In this document: piece by piece, positions 28,037 through 37,238 of the stretch | How positions within the stretch are numbered: the stretch's first letter is position 1 | Layout: each line of letters starts with the position of its first letter | Source of the DNA: RGIG3009 sp964390295 | Lineage (GTDB): Bacteria; Bacillota; Clostridia; Oscillospirales; Acutalibacteraceae | Direction: 5' to 3' | Assembly (NCBI GenBank): GCA_964390295.1 | Contig: CAYMHR010000002.1 | Coordinates: 1-64,000, forward strand | DNA length: 64,000 nucleotides | Notes under the pieces: model-generated | What the model was told of the DNA's origin: nothing | The model's input: only the letters and a program-made list of their open reading frames with translations | Databases searched by the model: none | Translations under genes and position numbers: made by a program

Positions 28037-31000
28037 TCAGCACATTTTGGCCACGTTTTCACGTCCCAGAACGCGCTCCAGCTCACCGATCAACACCGGA
28101 TGCGGCGATACCCAAAGGCTTTGCGGCGTTCGCATCAGCTTGCCGGTATCTGCCACGCGCACGTACACCGGCGTTTCGCCTTCCAGCACCTTCAACACCC
28201 GGCAAACGCGCTTCCATTCGAGGCTTTCCAAAGAAGGAATCTTTAGATACAGACCCGGATTGGCAATCGGCTTCGATACGGTTTCCGACGGCACCGGTGA
28301 AGGCGGCACTTCCGGCGGAATGGCATCGACATCCGGTGCCGGTGACACGGTAGAAACCAGCACCTTGGGCGCTTCATCCTCACGCACGTTTAGTCGCCCT
28401 TGAACAAGCACCATCTCGCCGGTTCGCCACAACGACCGATGTGCCTCCAACACCTTGGCGAACACCACCAGCTCCAGAGAACCGTACAAGTCCTCCAGCG
28501 TAACATACGCCATCTGCGCTCCGTTGCGGGTGGTTTTCGTTTGCACGCTTCCCAGCATACCGAGCAGTCGCACGGTTTGCCCGTCGGTATACTCACCGCC
28601 GTCGGCGGAAAGCTCTTCGGCAAAGCAATCGATAATCCGATCACTGCGATCGGTATGCAACCGATGATACAGCGCTTCATATGGCTTAAGCGGATGCCCT
28701 GTTAAATACAGACCCGATACTTCTTTTTCCATGGCCAGAAGCTCCGCGTAGGGTAGCTCCGGCACGTTCGGCAACGGCGGCTCGTCGCTCCCCGACAGCT
28801 CGCCCTGATCAAAAAAGCCGAGCTGACCGTCCAAATTGTGCCGTTCCGATTCCTCCAGCCGATTCAGCACCAGTGCCGCCGACTCCAGCATTTGCCGACG
28901 ATTGGCCCCCAGCCCGTCCAACGCACCGCAACGAATGAGACTGTCCAGCGCGCGGCGATTGAATTCCCGATGGCGAATCATGCGACGGCAAAACGAATAA
29001 AATCCGGTAAAAGGGCCTTCCTCTTCCCGATCACGTACCAGCTCACGGATCAGCGCACTTCCTAAATTTTTGACCGCCAGCAGGCCGAAACGCACGTGGT
29101 CCCCCACCACCGTGAACGCCGCCACGCTTTCGTTGACCGACGGCGGCAACACGCGAATCCGCAACCGCTCACATTCCCCGATATAGGTGGCGATCTTGCC
29201 GTTGTCCAACACGCTGGTCAACAACGCCGCCATATACTGGCGCGGATACTTGGCCTTCAAAAAAGCTGTTTGATACGCCACCATGGCATACGCGGCGGCA
29301 TGAGACTTGTTAAACGCATACGACGCAAAGGACGCCATTTCTTCAAAAATCGCTTCTCCGACCGCCTGCGGTACACCGCGACGAATACAGCCCTCCACCA
29401 GAACGGTGCCGTTCTCGTCCGTCAGACCGTGCAGAAAGATTTCTCGCTCCCGTTGCATAACGTCGTGCTTTTTTTTGGACATGGCACGGCGCACAAGATC
29501 GGCACGTCCCAGCGAATAGCCGCCCAGATCGCGGAAAATCTGCATGACCTGTTCCTGATACACAATGCACCCGTAGGTCACGTCCAAAATCGGTTTGAGC
29601 AACGGATGCCGATACGTCACCCGTTCCGGATGATGCCGATTTTCGATATACCGCGGAATGGACTCCATCGGTCCGGGACGAAACAGAGAAATAACCGCGA
29701 TCAGGTCTTCGAAATGATCCGGCTTCAGTTGGGTCAACACGCGCTTCATGCCGGCGGATTCAAACTGAAACACACCGTCGCTGTTCCCCTGGGAGAGCAT
29801 CCGATACACCGCCGGCTCGTCCAGCGGCACGGTGTGAATATCGAACGTCGGCTCCGCCGTTTCACGGATCATGCGACAGGCGTCGTCGATGATCGTCAAG
29901 TTGCGCAGGCCCAAAAAATCCATTTTGAGAAGTCCCAGTTCTTCCAGAGCCGTCATGGTATACTGCGTTGCGACCGACTCGCCGTTGAGACACAGCGGCA
30001 CGTACTCCGAAACCGGATCGGCGGTAATCACCACACCGGCGGCGTGGGTAGAAGCGTGCCGCGGCATTCCTTCCACCTTTTTGGCCATATCGACCAGTCG
30101 CTTAACCTGCTCGTCGGTATCGTACAGTTCCTTCAAGCCGCGCGACTGTGCCAGCGCCTTGTCCAGCGTCATATTCAGCTCCCACGGCACGCGCTTTGCC
30201 ACGGTATCGCCGATCGAATACGGCAACCCCAGCGCACGCGCAACGTCGCGAATCGCGGCGCGCGCCGCCAACGTGCCGAAGGTAACGATCTGTGCCACGT
30301 GATCGGCACCGTACTTTCGAATGACGTAATCGATAACCAACTGCCGCTTTTCGTTGCAAAAATCAATATCAAAATCCGGCATACTGACCCGCTCCGGGTT
30401 CAGAAACCGCTCGAACAACAACTGGTATCGGATTGGATCGATGCCGGTAATTCCGATGCAGTACGCACACAGGCTACCGGCGCCGGAGCCACGTCCGGGA
30501 CCCACCGGAATGTCATGATTCCACGCATATTGTACAAAATCGTTCACGATGAGGTAATAATCCACGTAGCCCATGCGCTGAACGGTTTCCATTTCATATT
30601 CCAATCGTTGCACGATCGCCGGGTCGGGGTCGTTGCCATAGCGACGATGCACGCCCTCGTAGCAAAGCCGGCGGAAGTAGGCAACGCTGTCACCGCCGGG
30701 CGCATCAAAATGCGGAAGCTTGGTGTGCCCAAATTCCAGCTCAACACAGCACCGCTCGGCAATGCGTGCCGCGCTGTCAACCGCTTCGGGGCACTCCGGA
30801 AACAGCGCTCGCATTTCGTCTTCCGACTTAATATAAAATTCATTCGTTTCAAACGCCATCGGATTCGGCTCATCCACCGTGGTGTTCGTTTGAATACAAA
30901 GCAGTACCTTTTGCACCTCGGCATCGTCACGCGTCAAATAGTGAGCGTCGTTGGTGCACGTCAGCGGCACCCCCGTCTCACGCGATAAACGGATTAAGCC

Positions 31001-31570
31001 GCGGTTGACCTCCCGTTGTTCGGCAATCCCATGATCCTGCAATTCCAAAAAGAAACAGTCGCTTCCGAACAAGTCGCGATATTCCAACACCAGACGCCGC
31101 GCCTTATCCATGTCTCCCTGCCGAAGCGCCGCCGGGATTTCGCCCGCCAGGCACGCCGACAAGGCGATCAATCCTTCGTGATATTGGGAAAGCAGTTCCC
31201 GATCCACGCGTGGCTTCCCATAAAAGCCGTCCGTCCACGCCGCCGAAACCAAGCGCACCAAATTGGCGTAGCCGGTTTCATTCTCGCACAACAACACCAA
31301 GTGATGGTTTTCGTTGTCGATGCCGTGCTGACGATCGTGCCGTGTGCGCGGCGCGACGTACACCTCGCAACCGAGGATCGGTTTGATTCCCGCTTTTTTT
31401 GCCGCCTTATAAAACTCCACCAGACCGTACATGACGCCGTGATCCGTCACGGCAATCGCCGTTTGCCCCAATTCCTTGGCGCGCGCAATCAGCCCGTTCA
31501 GACGACAGGCGCCGTCCAACAGGCTATATTCGCTATGAACGTGCAGGTGCGCAAACGCCACGACCGACAC
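28037..31570 (-). CDS. dnaE: DNA polymerase III alpha subunit
   Basis: An 1177-aa replicative polymerase. An N-terminal PHP domain (about 5-210; FAHLHVHSEYSLLDGA) is followed by palm-domain motifs VGPGRGSGAGS and PDFDIDF (about residue 400), fingers, a helix-hairpin-helix region (about 800-880) and a C-terminal OB fold (LLGMLGSVQTKTTRNG). In Firmicutes that also have PolC, DnaE extends RNA primers. It is 10 bp downstream of whiA. Confidence 0.97.
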   Translation of the reverse strand: MSVVAFAHLHVHSEYSLLDGACRLNGLIARAKELGQTAIAVTDHGVMYGLVEFYKAAKKAGIKPILGCEVYVAPRTRHDRQHGIDNENHHLVLLCENETGYANLVRLVSAAWTDGFYGKPRVDRELLSQYHEGLIALSACLAGEIPAALRQGDMDKARRLVLEYRDLFGSDCFFLELQDHGIAEQREVNRGLIRLSRETGVPLTCTNDAHYLTRDDAEVQKVLLCIQTNTTVDEPNPMAFETNEFYIKSEDEMRALFPECPEAVDSAARIAERCCVELEFGHTKLPHFDAPGGDSVAYFRRLCYEGVHRRYGNDPDPAIVQRLEYEMETVQRMGYVDYYLIVNDFVQYAWNHDIPVGPGRGSGAGSLCAYCIGITGIDPIRYQLLFERFLNPERVSMPDFDIDFCNEKRQLVIDYVIRKYGADHVAQIVTFGTLAARAAIRDVARALGLPYSIGDTVAKRVPWELNMTLDKALAQSRGLKELYDTDEQVKRLVDMAKKVEGMPRHASTHAAGVVITADPVSEYVPLCLNGESVATQYTMTALEELGLLKMDFLGLRNLTIIDDACRMIRETAEPTFDIHTVPLDEPAVYRMLSQGNSDGVFQFESAGMKRVLTQLKPDHFEDLIAVISLFRPGPMESIPRYIENRHHPERVTYRHPLLKPILDVTYGCIVYQEQVMQIFRDLGGYSLGRADLVRRAMSKKKHDVMQREREIFLHGLTDENGTVLVEGCIRRGVPQAVGEAIFEEMASFASYAFNKSHAAAYAMVAYQTAFLKAKYPRQYMAALLTSVLDNGKIATYIGECERLRIRVLPPSVNESVAAFTVVGDHVRFGLLAVKNLGSALIRELVRDREEEGPFTGFYSFCRRMIRHREFNRRALDSLIRCGALDGLGANRRQMLESAALVLNRLEESERHNLDGQLGFFDQGELSGSDEPPLPNVPELPYAELLAMEKEVSGLYLTGHPLKPYEALYHRLHTDRSDRIIDCFAEELSADGGEYTDGQTVRLLGMLGSVQTKTTRNGAQMAYVTLEDLYGSLELVVFAKVLEAHRSLWRTGEMVLVQGRLNVREDEAPKVLVSTVSPAPDVDAIPPEVPPSPVPSETVSKPIANPGLYLKIPSLESLEWKRVCRVLKVLEGETPVYVRVADTGKLMRTPQSLWVSPHPVLIGELERVLGRENVAKMC

Positions 31571-31579
31571 CTCCCGTCA

Positions 31580-32476
31580 TTACAGTTTTTCAGCAATCTC
31601 CAAAATGCGACGGAACCGATGGTTTACCCCCGACCGACTGATCGGCGGTTCCAGCAGTTCCCCAAGCTCGCGCAACGAAAGGTCGGGGTTTTCCAGCCGC
31701 AAGCGGCACAGCTCGCGCAGTTCCTCCGGCAAAGACTCCAGCCCCGCATGCCGTTCAATCTTTTTTACCGCCTCACTCTGAACCAATGCCGCCGCTACGG
31801 TTTTGTCCAAATTGGCCGTTTCACAGTTGGCGGCGCGGTTGACCTTGTTGCGAATACTTTTTACAATTTTAACGTTCATCAATTCCAGCGATGCGTTCGT
31901 CGCTCCCATCAAAGTGAGGCAATCCTCGATCTGCTCGCTTTCCTTAAAATAAACCACGTAATTTCCCTTGCGACGCACCGTGCGTGCATGAAATCCCAGC
32001 TCGCCCAACAGGGCCGTCAGATCGCGGCTGAGATTAAGATACGGCACGCTGAATTCCAGATGATAGTCAATTTGCGGATTGGTGATCGCACCACACGCCA
32101 AAAACGCCCCCCTCAAAAAAGCGGCGGGGCAAGCATCGCACTCCAGCACCGCTCGATTCAGGCGCCTTGTGACCTCCAAACCGTCGTGACCAAACCGCTC
32201 CAGCACGCGCCGTCTGGCTTCGGGCGGCACCGACACGACATACATTCCCGGCTTACCTTCTGCAGGCTCGGTGCATTGCGGAACGACGCCGCATATCGTT
32301 TTCAGTAGGGCAGCGTAGCGCTTCGCCGCCGCCTCGTGCTCGGTTTGCCAGGAAACGCCCAACAGCGAAAACGATCTGCCAAGCTCCGCCATGCCGTACG
32401 TCTGCGCGACGTCACAGCACGGCGATTCGTTTGACAGCGCCGCCAATTCATTTTTTATTTCCGATGAAAACGACAT
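31580..32476 (-). CDS. whiA: WhiA-family DNA-binding protein
   Basis: A 298-aa protein starting MSFSSEIKNELA. The N-terminal part is a degenerate LAGLIDADG homing-endonuclease fold (FLRGAFLACGAITNPQIDYHLEF) and the C-terminal helix-turn-helix has LSLRELGELLEPPISRSGVN. WhiA affects cell division and chromosome segregation in Bacillus and sporulation in Streptomyces. The usual neighbours rapZ and yvcK are absent here. Confidence 0.95.
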   Translation of the reverse strand: MSFSSEIKNELAALSNESPCCDVAQTYGMAELGRSFSLLGVSWQTEHEAAAKRYAALLKTICGVVPQCTEPAEGKPGMYVVSVPPEARRRVLERFGHDGLEVTRRLNRAVLECDACPAAFLRGAFLACGAITNPQIDYHLEFSVPYLNLSRDLTALLGELGFHARTVRRKGNYVVYFKESEQIEDCLTLMGATNASLELMNVKIVKSIRNKVNRAANCETANLDKTVAAALVQSEAVKKIERHAGLESLPEELRELCRLRLENPDLSLRELGELLEPPISRSGVNHRFRRILEIAEKL

Positions 32477-32503
32477 ACCGTCCTCCTTATGGCGTAAACC
32501 CGG

Positions 32504-33409
32504 TCATCGTCCAACCAGTCGCACCTCACGCTCCAGCGATACACCGAAGGCTTCCTTCACACGCTGCGTCACCTCGTCGCTCAAGCGCAACACGTCGGCG
32601 CAGGTCGCGCCGCCGCGGTTGATGAGAAATCCGGCGTGCTTTTCACTGACCTGTGCGCCGCCAACCGTCAGCCCCTTCAAACCGCACTGTTCGATCAATG
32701 CTCCGGCAAAATACCCCTCCGGTCGCTTGAAAAAGCTACCGGCACTGGGGTATTCCAGCGGTTGCTTTTCGCGCCGCCGTTTCATATATTCCGCCATCGC
32801 CGCGCGGATCACCGCCGGATCGGCAGGCATCAGCGCCAGCGTCACCGACAGCACGATCGCCCCGTTCTCCATAAATACGCTGTGGCGATAGCCGAAGCAC
32901 AATTCGTCCCCGGACAATGCCGCCAACCGCCCGTCCGGCAACAGTGCCGTTACGTTGCGGACGACATCCGCCAGCTGACCACCGTAGGCACCGGCGTTCA
33001 TATACGTACCGCCGCCGACGGTACCGGGAATCCCGTAGGCAAACTCCAAGCCGCTCAGCCCGGCCTCCGCCACCGCCATGCACAGCTTTGCCAACGAAAC
33101 GCCGGCGCGAACCGTGACCTCGTTGCCGCGAATAACCCAGCCGGGCAAGCCGGGCGCCAGACGCAACGTGACGCCCTCCACGCCTTCATCACGAACCAGC
33201 AGGTTGGAGCCGTTGCCAAGAACCAGCAGAGGCGTCTCCGTCTCGCGGCACAGACGCACCGTCTGCGCCACCTGTTCATCGGTTTGCGCCGTCACCAGTA
33301 GCTCGGCGGCACCACCGATTCGGAACGTTACGTGCTCGGACAACGGTTCCTGCTCTTGCACCTCGCAGCCAAGCCGCCGCAAGCAAGTCGCCAGTTCCGC
33401 TCGGTTCAT
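32504..33409 (-). CDS. murB: UDP-N-acetylenolpyruvoylglucosamine reductase
   Basis: About 301 aa, an FAD enzyme that makes UDP-N-acetylmuramate with NADPH. FAD-binding text includes LGNGSNLLVRDEG, YGIPGTVGGGTYMNAGAYGG and YRHSVF; the catalytic Ser lies in PSAGSFFKRP. It lacks the E. coli extra loop, so it is the type IIb-like form. The ATG at 33409 follows AGGAGG with 6-nt spacing. The gene is intact, but a partial copy of its 5' end lies just upstream. Confidence 0.95.
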   Translation of the reverse strand: MNRAELATCLRRLGCEVQEQEPLSEHVTFRIGGAAELLVTAQTDEQVAQTVRLCRETETPLLVLGNGSNLLVRDEGVEGVTLRLAPGLPGWVIRGNEVTVRAGVSLAKLCMAVAEAGLSGLEFAYGIPGTVGGGTYMNAGAYGGQLADVVRNVTALLPDGRLAALSGDELCFGYRHSVFMENGAIVLSVTLALMPADPAVIRAAMAEYMKRRREKQPLEYPSAGSFFKRPEGYFAGALIEQCGLKGLTVGGAQVSEKHAGFLINRGGATCADVLRLSDEVTQRVKEAFGVSLEREVRLVGR

Positions 33410-33615
33410 GGTCATCCTCCTCCGTCTCCGTCTCGCGGCACAGACGCACCGTCTGCGCCACCTGTTCATCGGTTTGCGCCGTCACCAGTAGCTCGGCGGC
33501 ACCACCGATTCGGAACGTTACGTGCTCGGACAACGGTTCCTGCTCTTGCACCTCGCAGCCAAGCCGCCGCAAGCAAGTCGCCAGTTCCGCTCGGTTCATG
33601 GTCATCCTCCTCCGT
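33233..33615. repeat. 190-bp tandem direct duplication at the murB 5' end
   Basis: Bases 33233-33425 recur as 33423-33615 without visible mismatch, sharing a 3-bp junction. The outer copy (33423-33609) encodes the first 60 or so MurB residues and then shifts frame into the intact gene's leader. Like the smc duplication, the unit (190 bp) is 1 modulo 3. Confidence 0.95.
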
Positions 33616-34566
33616 TTACGCGTTGAGATAGGCCGCGCCGATAATACCGGCATCGTTTCCCAGCACTGCCGCCACAATCTCCGTCTGCCGTTTGCAGAAT
33701 TTACTGTAACGCTCCAGCGTCACCTTCTCGCGCAACGGCACCAGCAACGTGTCGCCTTCGCGGCTGACACCACCGCCGATGCAAATGACGTCGGGCTGGA
33801 AAATATTAACGACGTTAATCACGCCGCAAGCCAAATATTCGATATACTGATCCACCACGGCGGCGCCCACGGTGTCGCCGGCACGCATTGCGTCGAAGGC
33901 GGTCAGTCCGTTGACGTTTTCCAGCTTACCGCCGGCCAGCTTCCACATCAAGCTACGTGGATGGGTTTCCATGGCACGCCGCGTTTGCCGCACCAGTGCC
34001 GTTGCCGAAGCGTAGGTTTCCCAGCAACCGCTACGGCCGCAGGTGCACGGCTCGCCGTTCATTTGGATCACCGTATGTCCCAGCTCGGCGCCGGCATAGT
34101 TACAGCCCTCGTAAATTTTGTGGTCGATCACCACACCACCGCCGACGCCGGTGCCCAGCGTAATACACACACAGCTGTTCGCGCCTTTGGCGGCTCCGGC
34201 CAGCGCTTCGCCGAGCGCGGCGGCGTTGGCATCGTTACCAATGTATACGGGCAACTGCAACAATTCATTCATTCGCGCCGCCACCGGCACGTTTTCAAAG
34301 CGCAAATTGTTGGCATACTCCACAATGCCCGTCTGCGTGTTGCAGGTGCCGGGACAACCGATCCCAACGCCGGACACTTCGGACCACGGAATATCCGCTT
34401 TCTGCACCGCTTCGCGGCACAGACGCGCCATATCCTGCATAATCTCCTCAGCAGAGCGTTCCGCCGCGTGCGTTTTGCCGGATACCTTTGATAAAATCCG
34501 ATAGGTATCGTCTACCACGCCCGCCACAATGTTGGTACCACCGAGGTCCACACCGATCCTTACCAT
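33616..34566 (-). CDS. glcK: ROK-family glucokinase
   Basis: About 316 aa. The ATP-binding motif GVDLGGTNIVAGVVD opens the protein, and the ROK signature with the zinc-binding cysteines is present (CTCGRSGCWETYAS, about 175-188). It phosphorylates glucose to glucose 6-phosphate. GGAGGAAATCGTG precedes the ATG at 34566. Its place between murB and a PHP gene next to hprK fits a carbon-metabolism cluster. Confidence 0.9.
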   Translation of the reverse strand: MVRIGVDLGGTNIVAGVVDDTYRILSKVSGKTHAAERSAEEIMQDMARLCREAVQKADIPWSEVSGVGIGCPGTCNTQTGIVEYANNLRFENVPVAARMNELLQLPVYIGNDANAAALGEALAGAAKGANSCVCITLGTGVGGGVVIDHKIYEGCNYAGAELGHTVIQMNGEPCTCGRSGCWETYASATALVRQTRRAMETHPRSLMWKLAGGKLENVNGLTAFDAMRAGDTVGAAVVDQYIEYLACGVINVVNIFQPDVICIGGGVSREGDTLLVPLREKVTLERYSKFCKRQTEIVAAVLGNDAGIIGAAYLNA

Positions 34567-34583
34567 CACGATTTCCTCCCAGG

Positions 34584-35312
34584 TTATAAAGTCAAGCTTT
34601 TACTTTGTAAAAAGGCTTCCAGCCGTTCCCGACTGCTGTTAACGATCAATTCCTTGGGAAACGCCACTCGCTCCAGCAACGCCACGGCGTTGTCGAGCCG
34701 TCCCACGTCCGCCAGATAATGCGCATCCGAGTTCACCACCACGCGCACGCCGTGCTTAGCACACAGTCGGGCAACGGTTTCGCAATTCTCCAGTGATTTT
34801 TGCCGCACGCAAAAAGTTCCTTCGTTAATCTCCACGACCTTACCGTACTTGGCAAACGCGGCAATCACCGTTTCGCAATCAAACGCATACTGCGGTGAAC
34901 CGCAGTGGCCGATGATATCCACCAGCGGGTTTTCCGCGACACGTAGCCACGCCTCTGTGATCTCCTCGCAACTACCGTACGGCATAACCCCATCGTGCAT
35001 GGAGGCAATCACCACGTCCAGTGCCTCCAGCGCGCCGTTCGGCAAATCCAGCGCACCGTCAAAGCCGCAAACGTTGGCTTCGGCACCGTTCAAATGCCGG
35101 ATACCGGCAATATGTTCCGGAAGCCGCGACATGTTGGTAAAATGCCACAAGTGGTTGCCGTCACCGATCCGCGGGCCATGGTCGGTGGTCGCCATCGCCA
35201 ACAGCCCCCGTGCCGCCGCCGCGGTTGCGTTTTCCGTCAACGTGCTGTACGCGTGCGGAGATGCCAGCGTATGCGTATGCAAGTCGGCAACCGGCTGAAA
35301 ATAATTGCTCAT
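34584..35312 (-). CDS. PHP-domain phosphoesterase (YcdX-like)
   Basis: A 242-aa PHP protein. Metal-binding motifs appear in order: DLHTHTLASPHAYST, TTDHGP, NGAEANV, ASMHDG, IIGHCG and NSDAHYL. This resembles the YcdX phosphatase family. The cluster hprK-PHP-ROK kinase-murB is conserved in clostridia. The substrate is unknown. Confidence 0.88.
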   Translation of the reverse strand: MSNYFQPVADLHTHTLASPHAYSTLTENATAAAARGLLAMATTDHGPRIGDGNHLWHFTNMSRLPEHIAGIRHLNGAEANVCGFDGALDLPNGALEALDVVIASMHDGVMPYGSCEEITEAWLRVAENPLVDIIGHCGSPQYAFDCETVIAAFAKYGKVVEINEGTFCVRQKSLENCETVARLCAKHGVRVVVNSDAHYLADVGRLDNAVALLERVAFPKELIVNSSRERLEAFLQSKSLTL

Positions 35313-35324
35313 GTCCTGACTCCT

Positions 35325-36290
35325 TTAATAATACACCTGCGGATCATGGTGCTCGTTTTTCGGAATATCGTCCACCATGCCGAGATTTTGCATCAACTCG
35401 TGCGCCGCGTTATAGCCCATCTTCTTTTGGCGATTGTTCATCGCGGCAACCTCGATGATCATGGCCAGATTACGTCCCGGCTTCACCGGGATCGTCAGCA
35501 TCGGCACCGTGATACCGAGAATGTCCATGTACTCGCTTTCCAAGCCCATGCGATCGTATACCTTGTTATTATCCCACGGTTCCATTTGAACCACCATATC
35601 GATCTTTTCCGTCATTTTCACAGCACCCATACCGAAGATGCGCCGCACGTTCACAATGCCGATGCCGCGCAGCTCGATGTAGTGCCGAATATTTTCCGGC
35701 GCCGAGCCAACCAGCGACTTGGACGACACCCGGCGAATTTCCACCGCATCGTCCGCGATCAAGCGGTGGCCCCGCTTGACCAGCTCGATTGCCGTTTCGC
35801 TTTTGCCGATTCCGCTGTCACCCACCAGCAAAACGCCTTCGCCGGATACCTCCACCAGTACACCGTGCCGCGTGACGCGCGGTGCCAGCTGTACGTTCAA
35901 AAAAGCAATCAGCGCCGCCATAAAGGCGGAGGTGGTATCTGCCGAGCGGAGCAACGGTACCTGATATTTTTGGCACGCCGCCACAAATTCCGGCAGCACC
36001 TCCAAGCCGCGCGTCACCACCAGCAACGACGACGTGTGCGCCAGCAACGCGTCCACGTTGGCGGCGCGTACCTCCGGCGACAAGCCCTCCAAATATCCGT
36101 ATTCGCCCTTGCCGATAATTTGAATACGCGAGCTGTCAAAATATTCAAAGTAGCCGGTCAGTCCCAAGCCGGGGCGGTTGACTTCCGCGCTGGTGATTTG
36201 TCGCGCTTCACCGTCTTGCGGCAAATAAATAGTCTCCAGCGACAATTCCTGAATGATTTTTTCCAACGAAACGGAATAGGTTTGCGCCAT
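35325..36290 (-). CDS. hprK: HPr kinase/phosphorylase
   Basis: A 321-aa bifunctional regulator of carbon catabolite repression that phosphorylates or dephosphorylates Ser46 of HPr. The Walker A is GDSGIGKSE (about 158-166) and the family signature EIRRVS...IELRGIGIVNVR is present. The N-terminal domain (about 1-130) is the HPrK-N fold. AGGAAGGTGA precedes the ATG. Confidence 0.96.
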   Translation of the reverse strand: MAQTYSVSLEKIIQELSLETIYLPQDGEARQITSAEVNRPGLGLTGYFEYFDSSRIQIIGKGEYGYLEGLSPEVRAANVDALLAHTSSLLVVTRGLEVLPEFVAACQKYQVPLLRSADTTSAFMAALIAFLNVQLAPRVTRHGVLVEVSGEGVLLVGDSGIGKSETAIELVKRGHRLIADDAVEIRRVSSKSLVGSAPENIRHYIELRGIGIVNVRRIFGMGAVKMTEKIDMVVQMEPWDNNKVYDRMGLESEYMDILGITVPMLTIPVKPGRNLAMIIEVAAMNNRQKKMGYNAAHELMQNLGMVDDIPKNEHHDPQVYY

Positions 36291-36439
36291 CCCAATTCAC
36301 CTTCCTACAACATCCTGTGTACTCTTTATAGTATATCGTATTTTTTGCTCGGAGAAAAGTCTTTTTTGAAAATTTCTGTCGGTTATCACGATGAAAGTTT
36401 GCCGAGCAACGGCAACGCATCCTTGTTTTGCAAAAACTC

Positions 36440-36469
36440 TTGACTATTTTGCAAAAAAAGGACTATGAT
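36440..36469 (+). promoter_or_regulatory. Promoter of the DUF4352 lipoprotein cassette
   Basis: TTGACT (36440-36445), 18-bp spacer, TATGAT (36464-36469). The predicted transcription start is about 36476, the first base of the closing stem of the leader RNA described next. The region 36296-36470 otherwise holds no gene. Confidence 0.7.
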
Positions 36470-36475
36470 AAATAT

Positions 36476-36682
36476 GCCAAACTAACTAAATATGTGTGAA
36501 ATAGGTGTGTGCTTATGAATTAACTATATCCTTTTGAGCAAAACTACACTGTTGAATTTGATAAAATGCAAATTCCGCCCGTGTGGTTGGCTCTTTCGCA
36601 TCCATTTCACAAGGTTAGTTTGGCGACTATCGGAGTTTGCGTTTTTGTGCGCCTACTTCGATAGGCGCATTTTTTATTTTTT
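36476..36682 (+). promoter_or_regulatory. Structured leader RNA with terminator/antiterminator switch (riboswitch or attenuator candidate)
   Basis: The 5' terminus GCCAAACTAAC (36476-36486) pairs perfectly with GTTAGTTTGGC (36614-36624), enclosing a second stem (36495-36505 with 36602-36611). AAATGCAAATTCCG (36564-36577) can pair over 14 bp with CGGAGTTTGCGTTT (36631-36644). Alternatively CTATCGGAGT (36627-36636) pairs with ACTTCGATAG (36655-36664), which destroys the terminator hairpin 36648-36669. The leader holds a possible uORF, MCEIGVCL (36492-36518). I do not recognise a known riboswitch class. Pairings were found by eye, allowing G-U. Confidence 0.6.
36648..36682 (+). terminator. Conditional terminator directly before the lipoprotein ribosome-binding site
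   Basis: TGCGCCTA pairs with TAGGCGCA around a 6-nt loop, followed by a T-rich run that leads into AGGAGG. Since promoter and gene flank it, it must be an attenuator. Confidence 0.8.
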
Positions 36683-36695
36683 AGGAGGAAGAAAA

Positions 36696-37238
36696 ATGAA
36701 GAACACACTCAAATCCGTAGTAGCACTTTTCCTGGTTGCTGTGATGGCGTTGTCGTTCACTGCGTGTACCGAATCCGACCTGGGAGGCGACCAATCCGAC
36801 ACCCAGACCAACAATCAAGTAAGCGTGAGCGTGGAACCGACCGAAAAGGAAAACGATACTTGGAAAATGACCTATAAAAACTGCAAGGTCATGGACGATC
36901 TGGATTCCCTTACAACGGAGCTTGAAGAAGGCAAACAGTTTTTGGCGATTTTCTTTCAAATCGAGAACGTCTCACAAGAATCTCAAATTTTCAACATCGT
37001 GTATGAGAGCTTTTACGTTGACGGAGTAAAAACCACCCAATCTCTCCACGGCTTTGCCATTGATGATGCATATCAATTAACTTCCGTTACCGTTGAACCC
37101 GGCAAAAAGGCCAACGGCTATTTCCTGCTCCAGGTGAAACCGGATTGGCAAGAGGTGGAAATCGTTTACAACGATGCCATACTGAGCACAGACAAAGACG
37201 AAGCTTTTACGTTCAAGGTGACAAAGAATGAAGCGTAA
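36696..37238 (+). CDS. DUF4352-type secreted lipoprotein
   Basis: About 180 aa. A lipoprotein signal peptide (MKNTLKSVVALFLVAVMALS) ends at Cys24 (FTAC), then an acidic linker and a beta-sandwich domain (about 55-180) with FLAIFFQIENVS, VTVEPGKKANGYFLL and a closing FTFKVTK. This pattern fits DUF4352 (Ig-like) proteins anchored outside the membrane. AGGAGG precedes the ATG; an open frame extends further upstream but only through the leader RNA. Base composition is more AT-rich than neighbouring genes, which suggests acquisition. Function is unknown. Confidence 0.75.
   Translation: MKNTLKSVVALFLVAVMALSFTACTESDLGGDQSDTQTNNQVSVSVEPTEKENDTWKMTYKNCKVMDDLDSLTTELEEGKQFLAIFFQIENVSQESQIFNIVYESFYVDGVKTTQSLHGFAIDDAYQLTSVTVEPGKKANGYFLLQVKPDWQEVEIVYNDAILSTDKDEAFTFKVTKNEA

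Noticed and set aside
29096..30988. Long plus-strand open frame of about 630 codons
   Set aside because: It lies opposite dnaE, is rich in His/Arg/Gln and has no recognisable domain; it is an antisense shadow of a GC-rich gene.
33276..33677. Separate gene resembling murB
   Set aside because: It is the duplicated 5' part of murB followed by a frameshift, without the rest of the enzyme.
36534..36695. Longer N-terminus for the DUF4352 lipoprotein
   Set aside because: The in-frame extension runs through the terminator and leader; the ATG at 36696 has AGGAGG and opens a lipoprotein signal peptide.
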